From positions 4,983,878 to 5,047,877 of the forward strand of contig CM119268.1 of assembly GCA_051294375.1 (NCBI GenBank): a stretch of DNA of 64,000 bases. The letters run 5' to 3'. Below the pieces are notes generated by a model. That model made no database searches. It was given only the letters and a program-made list of their open reading frames with translations, and was not told where the DNA came from. Position 1 is the first letter of the stretch; every line of letters begins with the position of its first letter. Source of the stretch: Paraspadella gotoi. Lineage: Eukaryota > Chaetognatha. Of this stretch, positions 63,388 through 64,000 are shown one piece after another. A program made the translations under genes and the position numbers.

Positions 63388-64000
63388 TGCATTAAAGAAA
63401 CCCCATTCCATTCTCGCATCATTCCATCACATTTCTCAGCTAAAAAAGACCCGCCCTTAATTTTTCTGATTTTTGTGCAGAAAAAAAAAAACAAAAAAAA
63501 TTCAGAAAGATTAAAATAGTAGGAAGTTTTAAAAAAAGGGAATGGAAACTTTAAAAGTTAAAAATATAAAAACGATTTATAAAAGGCAATTTACATGTAT
63601 CAATCTATCGCATTTCATATAACGAATGATATTCAAAAACAGTTTTTAAATGTTGCTTTTAAATTAAAATCAAATTATTAAAGATTAAACACTGATTAAC
63701 CTTAATTAAATGGATACAACATTTCATTGGCCGAGGAATCGTTGAAAAGAATTAAGCGAGGGCTCGAAGATATTTAAATAAACTTATAATTAGTATGAAA
63801 ACAGAATTAGATTTGTACCGGTGGTAATGTTTTCAAGGAAAGTATATGATTACAAAAATTATATGATTAATTTTACTTAAATAAAAAACGAGTCGTTTTT
63901 CATTAAAATGTAAAAAATCGTGAGCAGCGGTCATAGGTGCGGCAGGCTGATCCACGTAATCCTAATGTATTAATTAATTCATAACAATCATTCTGTCTCT
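62083..64000. other. downstream repeat-rich DNA
   Basis: Degenerate ATGCCGT-type repeats (about 62190-62470), (TC)n at 62918-63003, (TTTC)n at 63303-63388, and AT-rich sequence to the window end. An acceptor-like CACCCCACCAG at about 63014 is followed by KPKGDASPKF in one frame and by a quick stop in another; no final exon could be settled. Confidence 0.5.
63303..63388. repeat. (TTTC)n microsatellite
   Basis: Pure tetranucleotide run. Confidence 0.9.

Overview
The window is animal nuclear DNA: small coding exons separated by GT-AG introns, no operons, many SINE-like repeats, dense (TC/GA)n, (GAC/GTC)n, (TTTTC)n and (TAA)n microsatellites, and eight runs of N. A chitin-binding peritrophin-A protein and degenerate TTAGG-like tracts point weakly to an ecdysozoan, perhaps an arthropod. 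The species cannot be fixed from sequence alone.

Positions 1-24106 hold nearly all of one large + strand gene, a SIPA1-like (SIPA1L/SPAR) Rap GTPase-activating protein. I could splice about 36 exons with matching phases, giving roughly 2,250 codons. In order they encode a PPxY-rich N-terminal region, the Rap-GAP domain with its Asn thumb (codon 9555-9557), a PDZ domain, a long Pro/Ser/Arg-rich region, and the conserved C-terminal coiled coil ending at a TAA at 24104-24106. The 5' end lies outside the window. Several open, phase-compatible stretches inside its introns could be alternative exons (4764-4969, 13501-13651, 15240-15388, 16443-16843).

From 24.1 to 45 kb the DNA is mostly repeats. 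It contains a tRNA-like SINE, four dispersed repeat families, minisatellites, a hairpin of two 33-nt arms and a 28-bp palindrome. The one credible gene is a two-exon gene (32917-33989) predicted to encode an 86-residue single-pass membrane protein. Unspliced, it would be a 40-residue transmembrane microprotein.

From about 45 kb a second, gapped + strand gene runs rightwards. It encodes a peritrophin-A (CBM14) chitin-binding domain, then a module of 9-residue repeats and a Gln/Ser/Thr-rich tail. Its signal peptide and its 3' end are not certain. Around 50.9-56.4 kb the assembly looks faulty: one segment is present twice, one copy rich in small insertions, next to a 1.7-kb block of odd composition. 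The remainder to 64 kb is minisatellites, a possible LTR primer-binding site and microsatellites. The genes here do not form an evident pathway; they are neighbours only.
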